A DNA stretch of 64,000 nucleotides, from positions 100,383 through 164,382 of the forward strand of contig NZ_JACXJA010000008.1 in NCBI RefSeq assembly GCF_014705615.1, written 5' to 3'. Source of the stretch: Paenibacillus oceani. Its GTDB lineage: Bacteria; Bacillota; Bacilli; Paenibacillales; NBRC-103111. Shown here piece by piece: positions 1 through 9,711 of this stretch (the stretch's first letter is position 1; every line of letters begins with the position of its first letter). Both the position numbers and the translations under genes were made by a program. The notes under the pieces were generated by a model. That model saw only the letters and a list, made by a program, of their open reading frames with translations, did not search any database and was not told where the DNA came from.

Positions 1-399
1 GCGTCCAGCTCGCTGACGAATCAGCTGATCAGCGTCGCGCTGATCTCGCTTCTGGTCGGCGGAATCGGGATTATGAACATTATGCTCGTGACAGTGAGCG
101 AGCGGACCAAAGAAATCGGCATCCGCAAATCGATCGGGGCCCAGAGACGGCATATTCTCATGCAATTTCTGATGGAGGCCGCGGTCATCAGCGGACTGGG
201 AGGCTTGCTCGGCTTGCTGCTCGGCATCGGGGCGTCGCTCAGCTGGCCGTTGTTCAATCCGGGACAACCGACTGAGCTTTCGCTGGAAATCGGGATTTAT
301 GCGTTTTTGTTCTCCGTATTCGTCGGAATCATATTCGGCCTGTACCCGGCGAACAAAGCGTCGCGCCTGAAGCCCATCGACGCGCTTCGATTCGACTAA
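1..399 (+). CDS. ABC transporter permease, MacB/FtsX type (3' part only)
   Basis: This is the last 132 residues of a permease; the gene starts before the window. The motif GGIGIMNIMLV, followed by a TERTKEIGIRKSIGA-like stretch, is the hallmark of the C-terminal FtsX domain of MacB-type ABC permeases. Three membrane segments are visible at about residues 9-29, 60-82 and 98-118 of the fragment, and the ending NKASRLKPIDALRFD is the family's usual C-terminus. Such proteins are mechanotransmitters that work with an ATPase and often a periplasmic-type adaptor to export peptides or drugs. It ends 20 bases before a secreted protein gene on the same strand, so the two are probably co-transcribed. 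Confidence 0.93.
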   Translation, partial: ASSSLTNQLISVALISLLVGGIGIMNIMLVTVSERTKEIGIRKSIGAQRRHILMQFLMEAAVISGLGGLLGLLLGIGASLSWPLFNPGQPTELSLEIGIYAFLFSVFVGIIFGLYPANKASRLKPIDALRFD

Positions 400-419
400 A
401 GACATGGAGGTAGTCCCCT

Positions 420-2576
420 ATGAGACGAGACAAAAAAGGCGTCATCGCTTCGAAGGCGCAAAAGCTGCTGCTCGCCGCTTCGGTATTATGCCTGACGTTC
501 TCTCCCGTTACCGCTTCTGCGGGAAAGGAGGGAGTGTACGCGAGCAGCAGCGTATACTTTACGCTGGAGAAAGTCCGGTATTCCACCGCTTCCGACGATT
601 CCATCCTGCGGTTTGCCGTGCAGCTTCATAACGGCTCAGAGGGGAACGTCGATTACAATTGGTACGGCGTTCGCGTAACCGACGCATCGGGATACAGCTA
701 TTCCGCCCAGTTGACTGGCAAAAACAACGCGCGGGTGCAGTCGGGCAAAGCGAATGAATTCGCCTACGAAGCGCGGCTGCCGAAAGGGTTGCCGGCGGAT
801 GAGCTGAAAGTGACGCTGTTCAGCTGGAGCTACGGCTCCGCCGTCGCGATGAACGATCTGGGCTCGTTGTCGGTTTCCGCCGCTATGCAGACGGACGTGC
901 AAGACGCGCCTGCCGCGGTCGTACCGATGGCTCAAGCCGACAGCTCGTATGCGAGCGATTCGAAGGTATCGTTCCGTCTGGGCAACGAATATTTCGTCTA
1001 TGAAGACGACACATGGAACTTGTATGCGGATCTGGTGGCGGAGAACATCTCTTCGTCCGGCTTCGCGCTTCCCGCCGGTCTGAAGATGAGACTGGAAGAT
1101 CCGGACGGGCAGACGGTGGCGGTTACCGTGCTGGACGGGGCGGACAAGCCGCTGCTGCCCGGCAAGCCGCAGCGGCTGACGGTCCGCGCTTCGGTTCCCG
1201 GCGATGCGCGGGACGGGATGTGGGATCTGCAGTTTTATTATGCGAGCGGCAGCGAATCGGTCGTGCTGGACAGTCTGGCAGCGGGCCGGACGGCGAAAAT
1301 CTCTTCCATCGGCGACTCCCGCGCCGTATCCGACTCGGCCGGTTCGGATTCGGTTTCCGTACAGGTCGAATCGGCGGTCGTCTCGCAAAATGATGACGGC
1401 AAATGGGTGACGGCCAAAGTAAGAGTTGCCAACGTCCGCAATCAAGTGGTCGCGATCCCGAAACTGACGGCTATGTTCCAAGCCGGCAGCGGCGGCGTTT
1501 CGGTAGCGGCGTCGGATACAGCGGTTCATCCCGCCTATTTGTCCCAAGGAGAGACGGAGCTGTTTTCCTTCAGCGCCTTGCTGCCGAAAGGGATAGACGT
1601 CGACGATCTTCAACTGGCCCTGTTCGAAACGAGAAACGGCTCTGCCGCAGGCAGCTCCTCAACTGGCAGCGGAACTGCGGGCAATACAGGTGCTGCAAAC
1701 ACCGGAGGCACCAATGCGACCGGCGGTACGAACAATACGAATACAGCTGCCGGTTCCAAGACGGTGCCGATTTTGCTGGCCGGCTTGCAAAAAGCGCAAA
1801 TTCACCAGCAAGGAAGCGGAGTGCCGTACAATCTCGGGGACCATGTCGTCCTGGCGCTTGACGAGAAAATCGACGTAGCCGTGATGGAGCTGAATACGTA
1901 CGAGAACGAGAATTACGGGTTCACGACAGCGGTTGCCAAGCTGAAGGTGACGAACCGGGATACGACTACGCTTGCGCTTCCGGATCTGACACTGGACCTG
2001 ACCGACGAATCCGGGCGGGTCTACTCCGGCACGCGGCAGACGAACGTGATCTCCCAACTGGCCTCGGGCAACAGCTATCTGGTGACATATTCCTTCTCGG
2101 TTCCCGAAGCTTCCGAAGACAAGCCGGTTACGCTGCGCATGTACAAAGCCAAGGAGACGATTCCGCTGGCGGCCGTGTCGCTCGGATACGGGCAAGAGGA
2201 TACGACGGACGCGTCCTGGAAGGTATATCCGTATGCGATCGATATCAAGGAGTCGGATCTGCTGCTGAACGGGCTGCTCAGCTCCACGTTCACCTATACG
2301 CTCAAGATGAACGCAGCGCTCACCCGCAAGGATACGATTATCGCGGACGCGGCCATATCCAAGCTGCAGTTCGACGTCGTCGATCCGTTAGGTTTCGTCA
2401 TCGGCTCGCAGACGCTGCCGTTCCAGGGGACAACCCGGATGGTGAATCAGGAGAATACCTTGAACTTCTCGAACCTGAAGCTGAACAGCTTCAGCCATAC
2501 GAACTATGTAAAAGTGTATGAACTGATCGAAACGCCGAACGGTGTCGTCAAAAGATTTCTCGGCGTTTTGAAATAA
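420..2576 (+). CDS. Secreted protein with about five beta-sandwich-like repeats
   Basis: This 718-residue protein is not a family I recognise. It has a signal peptide (about residues 10-35, ending VTASAG). The rest reads as about five related segments of 90-110 residues (roughly 43-150, 182-290, 312-415, 483-590 and 612-718). Each has an N-terminal strand, a middle of the type 'L.L.D..G..Y', then a turn and an ending like 'LPKGL..DDLKVTLF', which resembles Ig-like or DUF4352-type sandwiches. A Gly/Thr/Asn/Ala linker lies at about 411-445. The start has a GGAGG site 8 bases upstream. It follows a MacB-type permease gene by 20 bases, so it may be a cell-surface partner of that exporter; this is inferred from position only. 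Confidence 0.8.
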   Translation: MRRDKKGVIASKAQKLLLAASVLCLTFSPVTASAGKEGVYASSSVYFTLEKVRYSTASDDSILRFAVQLHNGSEGNVDYNWYGVRVTDASGYSYSAQLTGKNNARVQSGKANEFAYEARLPKGLPADELKVTLFSWSYGSAVAMNDLGSLSVSAAMQTDVQDAPAAVVPMAQADSSYASDSKVSFRLGNEYFVYEDDTWNLYADLVAENISSSGFALPAGLKMRLEDPDGQTVAVTVLDGADKPLLPGKPQRLTVRASVPGDARDGMWDLQFYYASGSESVVLDSLAAGRTAKISSIGDSRAVSDSAGSDSVSVQVESAVVSQNDDGKWVTAKVRVANVRNQVVAIPKLTAMFQAGSGGVSVAASDTAVHPAYLSQGETELFSFSALLPKGIDVDDLQLALFETRNGSAAGSSSTGSGTAGNTGAANTGGTNATGGTNNTNTAAGSKTVPILLAGLQKAQIHQQGSGVPYNLGDHVVLALDEKIDVAVMELNTYENENYGFTTAVAKLKVTNRDTTTLALPDLTLDLTDESGRVYSGTRQTNVISQLASGNSYLVTYSFSVPEASEDKPVTLRMYKAKETIPLAAVSLGYGQEDTTDASWKVYPYAIDIKESDLLLNGLLSSTFTYTLKMNAALTRKDTIIADAAISKLQFDVVDPLGFVIGSQTLPFQGTTRMVNQENTLNFSNLKLNSFSHTNYVKVYELIETPNGVVKRFLGVLK

Positions 2577-2584
2577 AGCATCGG

Positions 2585-2620
2585 AAACGGTATGGCCCTG
2601 CGGGGTTATACCGTTTTTTT
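2585..2620 (+). terminator. Rho-independent terminator
   Basis: A stem pairing AAACGGTAT with ATACCGTTT encloses a GC-rich loop and is followed by a T run. It lies 9 bases after the stop of the secreted repeat protein and ends the permease operon. Confidence 0.85.
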
Positions 2621-2691
2621 CCTTTTGGACGGTTGCCCGTCCGGAACATCTTGACTACAATAACTAGGAAGGGATTGGAGGAGGACAAACG

Positions 2692-3477
2692 ATGAAACGG
2701 AAAATAGCGATGATAGCGGCAGGAATGCTGATAGCTGCATCCGGAGTCGCGTGGGGAGCCGGAAGCGGGGAGTACAAAGGATTTCCGGTCGTGAACGTAG
2801 TCGTGAACGGAAAGACGGTGCAGGGCGAAGCGCCGGGCATCAATCTGGAAGGAACGACGCTGGTGCCTCTTCGGGCAATCGGGGAGTCGCTTGGCGCGAA
2901 GATCGGCTGGGATTCCGCTACTTCCACCGCTACGCTAACGATAGCGGCTAATACCGGAAACGGATCGGGCAATCCGCCTGTCCCCAAGCCGGTCGATAAG
3001 GAGACGGAGGCGCTCCATCCATATATGATTAAGTTTTCCGAGAAGATCCAAGAATATTACGACAATCTTCCGGTTGCCCGGGAGAAAATTCGGATCGCCA
3101 AAGAATTTTACGAAATTCGTGGCGACAATTTTTATTTTCAGCAGCTGGATGTCAACTTGTTCGGCAAAGCGGATACCGCTTTTACCGATCTGATGGTGAT
3201 GAACGGCGCCCCGGAGATGAACAAGGCAAGGGAGAAAGGGTATCCGGTCTTAACGCTGGTCCAGGTTGCAGAGAAAATCAGGACGGCGATGGGCTCTTAC
3301 AAGCTGTCGGCAGACCATTACAGATCGTACAAGCAGACGGACCGCAAAGATTATTTGGACTTTTATATTACCAATTACAGCATCGCTTACGAGGATGAGC
3401 TGAAAGCAAAGGAAATGCTCAAAGCCGCGGTTGCGGAGCTGACGGATAAAATGAAGCAAGGAGCGCCCGGCGAGTAG
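2692..3477 (+). CDS. Copper amine oxidase N-terminal-domain (stalk) protein
   Basis: This is a 261-residue secreted protein. After a signal peptide (about 1-23, ending VAWGAG) comes one copy of the copper amine oxidase N-terminal domain (PF07833 type), about residues 30-85. It is recognised by VNVVVNGK, then GTTLVPLRAIGESLG and the ending WDSATSTATLT. In Bacillales this domain usually acts as a cell-envelope stalk and not as an enzyme. The C-terminal 160 residues are helical and charged, with no signature I recognise. A GGAGGA ribosome site precedes the ATG. A terminator 93 bases downstream marks it as a single-gene unit. Confidence 0.85.
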   Translation: MKRKIAMIAAGMLIAASGVAWGAGSGEYKGFPVVNVVVNGKTVQGEAPGINLEGTTLVPLRAIGESLGAKIGWDSATSTATLTIAANTGNGSGNPPVPKPVDKETEALHPYMIKFSEKIQEYYDNLPVAREKIRIAKEFYEIRGDNFYFQQLDVNLFGKADTAFTDLMVMNGAPEMNKAREKGYPVLTLVQVAEKIRTAMGSYKLSADHYRSYKQTDRKDYLDFYITNYSIAYEDELKAKEMLKAAVAELTDKMKQGAPGE

Positions 3478-3569
3478 CCGAGCGTTCTTTGCTTATTGGG
3501 AATGATCATATGTATTGTTTTCCAAACGGTCGGTACAATTCTTCCTTCTACAGCATTCCCTGAATACGC

Positions 3570-3610
3570 AAAACGGAACCGATGATCCTGCGGATCATGG
3601 CTCCGTTTTA
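3570..3610. terminator. Bidirectional terminator between convergent genes
   Basis: A long, nearly perfect hairpin pairs AAAACGGA with TCCGTTTT and continues through ATGATCC/GGATCAT. With A and T runs on its two sides it can end transcription of both the stalk-protein gene and the opposing NlpC/P60 gene. Confidence 0.88.
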
Positions 3611-3660
3611 AGTTATAGTTTTTTGAAATTGGCGGATAGGGCCATCGTATAACGACTGTG

Positions 3661-4164
3661 TTACAGGACGCGGCGGGCGGTTGTGTAGTGGTCTTTCCAC
3701 CATCCGGAATTGATGCTGGAAATCGTAACTCCCGGCTTGCCGTACGTATGCATCACTTTACCGTTGCCGATGTAGATGCCGACATGATGAATCGGGGAAT
3801 AGAAAAAGACGAGATCCCCAGGCTTCAGCTGGCTTTTCGGCACGAATTTGCCGACCTTCGATTGCTGTTTGGACGAACGCGGAATGTTAACGCCATGCTG
3901 ACGGAAAATATATTGGGTAAAGGACGAGCAGTCAAACGAACTGGTGTTGCCTGTCTTTGCGCCGAATTTATAACGGACTCCCATATATTTTTTGCCTGTA
4001 TTAATTATTTTCGTAGCTTTGGACGTTGCCGATACGGAAGCGGATGTCGAAGCCGCTTGGGCAGAGTTGGAATTCAGGAACATGCCTCCGGAAAATAATA
4101 CGGAAAAGCTCAGTGTGACAGCAAGTGCAGCTCGTCCGATACGTGTGTTTCTAGTCTTAATCAT
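3661..4164 (-). CDS. NlpC/P60 family cell-wall endopeptidase
   Basis: This 167-residue secreted peptidoglycan hydrolase has a signal peptide (about 1-38, ending AQAAS) and an NlpC/P60 domain (about 48-167). The catalytic Cys is C79 in SFDCSSF. The catalytic His is H127 in the HHVGIYIGN motif, and H139 is the likely third polar residue. The family cleaves D-gamma-glutamyl-meso-diaminopimelate bonds in peptide stems. There are no LysM or SH3 wall-binding domains, so this is a minimal secreted enzyme. The start has a GGAGGAAG ribosome site. It is monocistronic, flanked by the shared terminator and by a divergent PAP2 gene. Confidence 0.93.
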   Translation of the reverse strand: MIKTRNTRIGRAALAVTLSFSVLFSGGMFLNSNSAQAASTSASVSATSKATKIINTGKKYMGVRYKFGAKTGNTSSFDCSSFTQYIFRQHGVNIPRSSKQQSKVGKFVPKSQLKPGDLVFFYSPIHHVGIYIGNGKVMHTYGKPGVTISSINSGWWKDHYTTARRVL

Positions 4165-4322
4165 AACTTCCTCCTCGTAAAATATCGGATTGGGTGATCA
4201 CCTGCTACTACCATACCATATCGAAAAGCACCGGAAATTGGAAAAGCTTTGTGAAAGCCTTTTCCGGCATGGGTTTCCGTGCTATTATGAGAATTTGATG
4301 AGAATTTTGCACAAAATTAGGG

Positions 4323-4349
4323 TTGACAAGGAGCAGTAAGCGTTATCAT
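4323..4349 (+). promoter_or_regulatory. Possible promoter of PAP2 gene
   Basis: A perfect TTGACA at 4323-4328 is followed by TATCAT at 4344-4349, about 60 bases before the start codon. The 15-base spacer is shorter than the ideal 17, so the assignment is tentative. Confidence 0.4.
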
Positions 4350-4410
4350 TTGCCGATTTACGCGAACTTTGAGTTAGAGTGCGCTTGTAAAAGAGAGGAG
4401 AACGGAATCA

Positions 4411-5067
4411 TTGACGGGAATACGAATAACTAGCGGAATTATCGTGAGTTTGCTTTGCGCCGTAGGGTTTGGCGCTATTGCGCTGCTGATCGGCGATCAG
4501 AGAATCGAAGGTTTCGACAACGCGGTTATCTCCTTCGTCCGGGGGGTGGAATCGGATGGATGGACGAAGGTATTCGTCTTTTTCACCTGGATGGGGTCCG
4601 GTTTATGCGCCGGGATCATCTCGCTTGCGGCCATGGTATTTCTATACGCTGTACTGGGGCACCGCAAAGAGCTGATCTTGCTTGCTTCCGTAGGCGCAGG
4701 TTCATGGATACTGAATGAGACGCTGAAGGCGATCTTCGAGCGTGCCAGACCGACGGTAAACCGGATCGTGGAGGCGGTCGGCTACAGCTTTCCGAGCGGA
4801 CATTCGATGGGCGCCTTCAGCTTGTACGGCATTCTCGCGTTTCTGCTGTGGAAGCATATCCGTTTTGTGAGCGGGCGTATCCTGCTTCTGGTCGTCAGCG
4901 GTTTCTTCATCCTGATGATCAGCGTCAGCCGGATTTACCTCGGCGTTCATTATCCGAGCGATATCGCGGGCGGTTATTTGGCAAGCGGCTGCTGGGTGTT
5001 TGCGGCGATTTGGGTGTACCAAAAAACGGTTGCGTCGAAGCAAGCCGCTGGAGAGAGCAGAAAATGA
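4411..5067 (+). CDS. PAP2-family membrane phosphatase
   Basis: This 218-residue integral membrane protein carries the full phosphatidic acid phosphatase type 2 signature: K106 in KAIFERARP, PSGH at 128-131, and SRIYLGVHYPSD with the catalytic His at about 173-184. Five to six hydrophobic segments are visible. Members dephosphorylate lipid pyrophosphates such as undecaprenyl-PP or phosphatidylglycerophosphate on the outer face of the membrane. The start is TTG, supported by AGAGAGGAG about 10 bases upstream. The exact lipid substrate cannot be told from sequence. Confidence 0.92.
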   Translation: MTGIRITSGIIVSLLCAVGFGAIALLIGDQRIEGFDNAVISFVRGVESDGWTKVFVFFTWMGSGLCAGIISLAAMVFLYAVLGHRKELILLASVGAGSWILNETLKAIFERARPTVNRIVEAVGYSFPSGHSMGAFSLYGILAFLLWKHIRFVSGRILLLVVSGFFILMISVSRIYLGVHYPSDIAGGYLASGCWVFAAIWVYQKTVASKQAAGESRK

Positions 5068-5153
5068 TGGAATGAGAACATTTGTTCTTTACTGACGGTG
5101 GGGATAGTGGTATTATTTGGGTATCTCTATATGGAAACGGGAGGCCCGGATCG

Positions 5154-6110
5154 TTGAATCGATACGACAGCTTAACCGAGTGGAACGCTTTGTTTCATAA
5201 CGCCTTGGAGTCGTTTGTCGAGAAGCTGAAGCAGGACGAGCAAGTGATTGCCGCGGTATTGTTCGGCAGCTTGTCCTATGATCAGGTTTGGGAGAAGTCG
5301 GATCTGGATCTGAAGCTGATCGTCCATGACCAGAAGCTGGCCAGAAGGATGATGTGTTTCGTCGAACAAGGCATCTGGATTAACGCAACGATCGACACTC
5401 GCAACGACTTCAAGCGATGGATGGAGCGTTCGGTTCAGAGTTCGATCGGGCATTCCATGCTAGTACGCGGCAAGCTTCTGTTCACGAAGGATCGGACGAT
5501 CGAGGAATACTTCGAGCAGATCCGCCATATCGGCGAACGCGACCGGCAATTGCAGCTGCTGCAGCTTGGCTGCCATGTCATATCGATGCTTTCGAAAGCG
5601 GAGAAGTGGTTCTACGTAAAGCGCGATCCGGCTTACAGCGCCTTCTGGCTGATCAAGATGGTCGACGTACTAGCCAAGGTGGAGGTCGTCCTGAACCGTG
5701 AAGTGCCGATGCGGGAAGCGGTTCATCAGGCGATGGCGTTTCATCCGGAGTTTTTTGAAGTCATTTACAAGGGACTGATAGCCGGACACACGGACGAGAA
5801 CAAAGTCCGGCAGGCGCTTGATCTCGTTGCCGCTTATATCGGAGACCGGGCCGAAGAGCTGTTCCGGCCGATTCTCGATTATTTGCGACACGAACAGGAT
5901 ATCCGGACGATAACGGATATCGAAGAAAAGCTCGGCGCAGTCGCAGGGATGGATGCCGGTGGTCTCGGCGTTGCTTGTTCCTGGCTGGCGGACCGCGGGA
6001 CGATCGTTCATGCCCCCGCTCCTGCAAAAGCGACTCCCAAGAGCAGAGTGGCGCTGGAGGAACCCGCCTTTTTCATTGAGCCGGAGGATGACTACCAATT
6101 TGGAGCGTGA
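5154..6110 (+). CDS. Nucleotidyltransferase-domain protein
   Basis: The protein is 318 residues from the TTG at 5154, which has a GGGAGG site about 8 bases upstream; an earlier in-frame TTG at 5082 lacks one. The motif GS(x)9-SDLDL at about residues 37-52 is the pol-beta superfamily nucleotidyltransferase signature seen in aminoglycoside adenylyltransferases. The remaining helical part (about 100-280) resembles no family I can name. Its last codons overlap the start of the UvrA-like gene (GTGA), so the two are translationally coupled. A role in resistance, by nucleotidylation of a drug, is possible but not shown. Confidence 0.75.
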   Translation: MNRYDSLTEWNALFHNALESFVEKLKQDEQVIAAVLFGSLSYDQVWEKSDLDLKLIVHDQKLARRMMCFVEQGIWINATIDTRNDFKRWMERSVQSSIGHSMLVRGKLLFTKDRTIEEYFEQIRHIGERDRQLQLLQLGCHVISMLSKAEKWFYVKRDPAYSAFWLIKMVDVLAKVEVVLNREVPMREAVHQAMAFHPEFFEVIYKGLIAGHTDENKVRQALDLVAAYIGDRAEELFRPILDYLRHEQDIRTITDIEEKLGAVAGMDAGGLGVACSWLADRGTIVHAPAPAKATPKSRVALEEPAFFIEPEDDYQFGA

Positions 6111-9034
6111 AGCTGACTTTGAGAACTTATATTGAAGTGCGCGGAGCGAGGCAAAATAACCTGAAAAACGTAGATGTCAATATTCCTCGCGATAAACTTA
6201 CGGTCATTACCGGTGTAAGCGGTTCCGGAAAATCGTCGCTTGCATTCGACGTCATCTATGGGGAAGGACAGCGCCGGTTTCTCGAATCGTTGTCGACATT
6301 CGCCAAAAGCCGGATGAATCAGTTGAAGAAACCTGACGTCGATTTTGTTTTCGGGCTATCTCCGGTCATTGCGATCGAACAGAAAAAAGGCGTGCTGAAT
6401 CCCCGTTCGACGGTCGGCACGATGACGGATATTTACGACTTTATGCGCTTGTTGTACGCTTCGGCCGGGGAAGCCGGATGTCCGTATTGCGCGCACCCCG
6501 TGCCAGCCAGAACGGCGGCTCAGATGATCGACCATCTCCAGACGCTGCCTGAAGGGACGGAGGTCGAAGTGTCGGCTCCAGTGTTCAAGCTGTACGGGGA
6601 AGATATGGAGACGCTGTTCGACGAGATCCGGACCAAAGGATTCCGGACGGTGAAGATTGACGGTTTGCCGCACAATCTGGGCGATAAGCTGGAGCTGGAT
6701 GAAGAAACGGATTATCAGCTTGAAGTCGTGATCGACAAGATCGTGGTCAAGCCGGGCCTCTTCAAAGAGCTGTCCAAAACGATCGAGAACAGTTTAAGTT
6801 TGATCGGAGAAGGATTTATCCGGTTTGAGATCGTCAAGGCTCCGAAGGGAGCGCGTATTGACCGTAAGCGGTATTATGCGGACTTTGCCTGCCCGGAGCA
6901 TCATCTGACGATGGGCGAGCTGCAGCCGTTTTACTTTTCCTTCAACGATGCGGACAGCGCTTGCCGGACTTGCGGCGGCATCGGAACCTTTATGCGGGCC
7001 GAACCGAAGTTTCTGATCAAAAATATGGAGAAAAGCTTAAACAAAGGCGCTGTCGATACGAAGCTGTTCAACCCGAGCGGGACGTCGTCCTGGCGGTGGC
7101 TTTTTTTCTACAGCTTGGCTGCGCATTACGGGTTCAGTCTGGACACTCCGCTGCAGGAACTGCCCCGGCACGCTTTGGATGCGCTGTTATTCGGTACGAA
7201 GGGGCAGCGTTTCGTAATGACCGTGCCGGAAGACAATCCGAAAGCGAATAGCCGTCATGCCGGACAAATGGTCAGCTACAGCGGACTCGTCAATCAGGTG
7301 AACCGCTGGTACAAGCTGTATACGAAACGGAATGCGAAGAGCGCTTCGGATGACGAGTTTTACAAGCGGGTGATGATCGAGCATACGTGCCCGGACTGTG
7401 ACGGGAAAAAGCTGAAGCCGCAAAGATTTTGCGTTAAAGTGGGAGAAAACGATATATACGAGCTTTGCAATATGCCGCTGACCGAATTGAAACGGTTTCT
7501 GGACAATGTACGTTTTGCGCCTGACAAAGAGCGTGTTGGAAGCCAGATTGTCCAGGAAATCGGGACGAGGCTCTCGCTGCTGATCGACATCGGTCTCGAT
7601 TACTTGAATCTCGGACGCCGCTCCGACACGATCTCGGGCGGAGAAGCTCAGCGTATTCGGCTATCCACGCAGATCAGCTCGGGGCTGATGGGCATGTTGT
7701 ATGTGCTTGACGAGCCCAGCATCGGACTTCATGCGAGGGATACGGTGCGCATCATCGATACGCTCAAGCGTCTGCGCGATATCGGCAACACGATTATCGT
7801 CGTCGAGCACGATCTGGACACGATCCGCAGTGCCGATCATATTATCGAGGTCGGTCCGGGACCGGGAGTGCGCGGAGGCAGCATCATCGCACAAGGGACC
7901 GCCTGCGAATTGGGAGCGGACGACGCTTCGTTGACCGGGGCTTTTTTGTCCGGCGCCAGGAAGATCGAGCTTCCTCTCCGCAGAAGACAGTCCAGCGGAC
8001 TGTCATTGTCCATTAAAGGCGCGCGGGCGAACAATTTGCAGAACGTTCAAGTCGATATTCCGCTCGGAATGATGGTCTGCATCACCGGAGTATCGGGATC
8101 TGGCAAGAGCACGCTTATCAACGAAGTGTTGTTCAAACAGCTGTACGCCTTGTTCCACGACGCACGGATCGTGCCGGGTGAGCATGATTCCGTAGACGGT
8201 TTTGAGCATATATCGGCCATTATTAATATCGACCAGTCTCCGATCGGAAGAAGCAGCCGGTCCAATCCCGCCACTTACGTCGGGTTTTTCGACCGGATTC
8301 GCGAGCTGTTCGCCGATACGGAAACGGCGGCCGCCAAAGGGTTGGCCAAAAACGATTTCAGCTTTAACCATAAGAACGGCGGCCGCTGCGAACATTGCCA
8401 GGGCGAAGGGATCGTCACGACGCAGTTGCAGTTTATGCCGGATATCGAGACCGTCTGTCCGGTATGCAAAGGAGCCCGCTTCAACAGCGAAGTGATGGAA
8501 GTATGCATCAAGGGCAAAAACATTGCCGATGTGCTCGAGATGAGCATCGAGGAAGCGGTCAATTACTTCGACGATCAACCTTACATTGTACATAAGCTAA
8601 ATGTCCTGCATCAGCTCGGACTGGGCTATTTGAAGCTCGGACAGTCCTCCACCACATTGTCGGGCGGCGAAGCCCAGCGGATCAAGCTGGCGACGGAGCT
8701 CGGCAAAATCAAGCGGGGCGCCCATAATTTATACATCCTGGATGAGCCGACGACCGGACTGCATCTGCAGGATATTCAGAAGCTGATTTCCTGTATCGAC
8801 CAGCTCGTGGAAGCCGGCCACACGGTCATCGTCATCGAGCACCATCTGGATATGATCAAGGTCGCTGATTACATAATCGACATGGGACCGGAAGGCGGCA
8901 AAGGAGGAGGCACGGTCGTCGCATGCGGTACGCCGGAAGAAGTCGCCAGAGTACCGGGATCGCACACCGGCCGCTTTTTGCAGGAAGTATTGTCGTTCAA
9001 TGAAACGATATGGGCGCAGGCTGGCAGCAAATAA
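6107..9034 (+). CDS. uvrA: UvrA-like excinuclease ABC subunit A (divergent paralogue)
   Basis: This is a 975-residue protein with the two-ATPase UvrA layout. Walker [10 protein letters not shown] is near residue 35 and GVSGSGKST near 660. Signature motifs [10 protein letters not shown] and [11 protein letters not shown] are near 510 and 850. Zinc-module cysteines CEHCQGEG and CPVC are near 760-790. The first zinc module has C-x2-H (CPEH, near 261) where canonical UvrA has C-x2-C. A segment like the UvrB-binding domain is present (about 150-240). The sequence [19 protein letters not shown] is closer to UvrA2-type proteins than to housekeeping UvrA, which normally sits beside uvrB; here the neighbour is a nucleotidyltransferase. 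It could therefore serve DNA repair or tolerance of a DNA-binding drug. The start is GTG. Confidence 0.88.
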   Translation: MKLTLRTYIEVRGARQNNLKNVDVNIPRDKLTVITGVSGSGKSSLAFDVIYGEGQRRFLESLSTFAKSRMNQLKKPDVDFVFGLSPVIAIEQKKGVLNPRSTVGTMTDIYDFMRLLYASAGEAGCPYCAHPVPARTAAQMIDHLQTLPEGTEVEVSAPVFKLYGEDMETLFDEIRTKGFRTVKIDGLPHNLGDKLELDEETDYQLEVVIDKIVVKPGLFKELSKTIENSLSLIGEGFIRFEIVKAPKGARIDRKRYYADFACPEHHLTMGELQPFYFSFNDADSACRTCGGIGTFMRAEPKFLIKNMEKSLNKGAVDTKLFNPSGTSSWRWLFFYSLAAHYGFSLDTPLQELPRHALDALLFGTKGQRFVMTVPEDNPKANSRHAGQMVSYSGLVNQVNRWYKLYTKRNAKSASDDEFYKRVMIEHTCPDCDGKKLKPQRFCVKVGENDIYELCNMPLTELKRFLDNVRFAPDKERVGSQIVQEIGTRLSLLIDIGLDYLNLGRRSDTISGGEAQRIRLSTQISSGLMGMLYVLDEPSIGLHARDTVRIIDTLKRLRDIGNTIIVVEHDLDTIRSADHIIEVGPGPGVRGGSIIAQGTACELGADDASLTGAFLSGARKIELPLRRRQSSGLSLSIKGARANNLQNVQVDIPLGMMVCITGVSGSGKSTLINEVLFKQLYALFHDARIVPGEHDSVDGFEHISAIINIDQSPIGRSSRSNPATYVGFFDRIRELFADTETAAAKGLAKNDFSFNHKNGGRCEHCQGEGIVTTQLQFMPDIETVCPVCKGARFNSEVMEVCIKGKNIADVLEMSIEEAVNYFDDQPYIVHKLNVLHQLGLGYLKLGQSSTTLSGGEAQRIKLATELGKIKRGAHNLYILDEPTTGLHLQDIQKLISCIDQLVEAGHTVIVIEHHLDMIKVADYIIDMGPEGGKGGGTVVACGTPEEVARVPGSHTGRFLQEVLSFNETIWAQAGSK

Positions 9035-9048
9035 ACGAGAATCACGCC

Positions 9049-9081
9049 GGTCTGGTATTTGCGATGCGCCAGACCTTTTTT
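9049..9081 (+). terminator. Rho-independent terminator
   Basis: GGTCTGG pairs with CCAGACC and a T run follows, directly after the UvrA-like gene. Confidence 0.88.
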
Positions 9082-9154
9082 GTATAGGGCAGACCGTTAA
9101 ACAATGCGCCATCGGTTACACTAGAACGAATATCTTTAGTCGGGAGTGAGTGTT

Positions 9155-9664
9155 ATGGAAAAGAAAATCCAAAAAATCACATCCAATCTGTGGTTTGATA
9201 ACCAAGCGGAAGAAGCGGCCCAGTTTTACACGTCCATTTTCAGCAACTCCTCCATCGGACGAATGACCCGATTTGGGAAAGGCGGCCGCGGAGGCGAGCA
9301 AGGTACGGTCATGACCGTCGAGTTCCGCTTGGATGGACAAGAGTTCGTTGCCTTAAACGGCGGTCCCCAGTTCCAATTTACAGAAGCGATTTCCTTTATC
9401 GTGAACTGCGAGGATCAGGACGAGCTGGATTATTATTGGGAGAAGCTGACTGAAGGCGGAGACGAGAAGGCGCAAGTATGCGGCTGGCTCAAAGATAAAT
9501 ACGGCGTATCGTGGCAAGTTGTTCCGGCCCGGCTCACCGAGATGATTTGCGATCCCGACCCGGAGAAATCGGAAAGAGTCATGCAAGCTTTACTCCAAAC
9601 GAAGAACAAAATAAATATAATGAAATTGCAGCAAGCGTATGAGGGTGAAGGGCTGTTATACTAG
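9155..9664 (+). CDS. VOC-superfamily protein, PhnB/3-demethylubiquinone methyltransferase-like
   Basis: This is a 169-residue protein of the PhnB-like branch of the vicinal oxygen chelate fold. It begins ITSNLWFDNQAEEAAQFYTSIF and contains VEFRLDGQEFVALNGGP and the ending 'W..G.KYGVSWQVVP', all typical of this group. Despite the historical family name, these are usually uncharacterised glyoxalase/bleomycin-resistance-fold proteins. The ATG at 9155 is preferred over the GTG at 9146 because GGGAG then sits 8 bases upstream. It stands alone after a terminator. Confidence 0.85.
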   Translation: MEKKIQKITSNLWFDNQAEEAAQFYTSIFSNSSIGRMTRFGKGGRGGEQGTVMTVEFRLDGQEFVALNGGPQFQFTEAISFIVNCEDQDELDYYWEKLTEGGDEKAQVCGWLKDKYGVSWQVVPARLTEMICDPDPEKSERVMQALLQTKNKINIMKLQQAYEGEGLLY

Positions 9665-9711
9665 GAACCGGGAGCCGGGCATACAGGGAAAGGAAGATGG
9701 GGGCGTAGATA

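Noticed and set aside
636..1613. Long 325-codon frame antisense to the five-repeat secreted protein
   Set aside because: Arg/Gln/His-rich shadow of a GC-rich gene with no ribosome site; typical antisense artefact.
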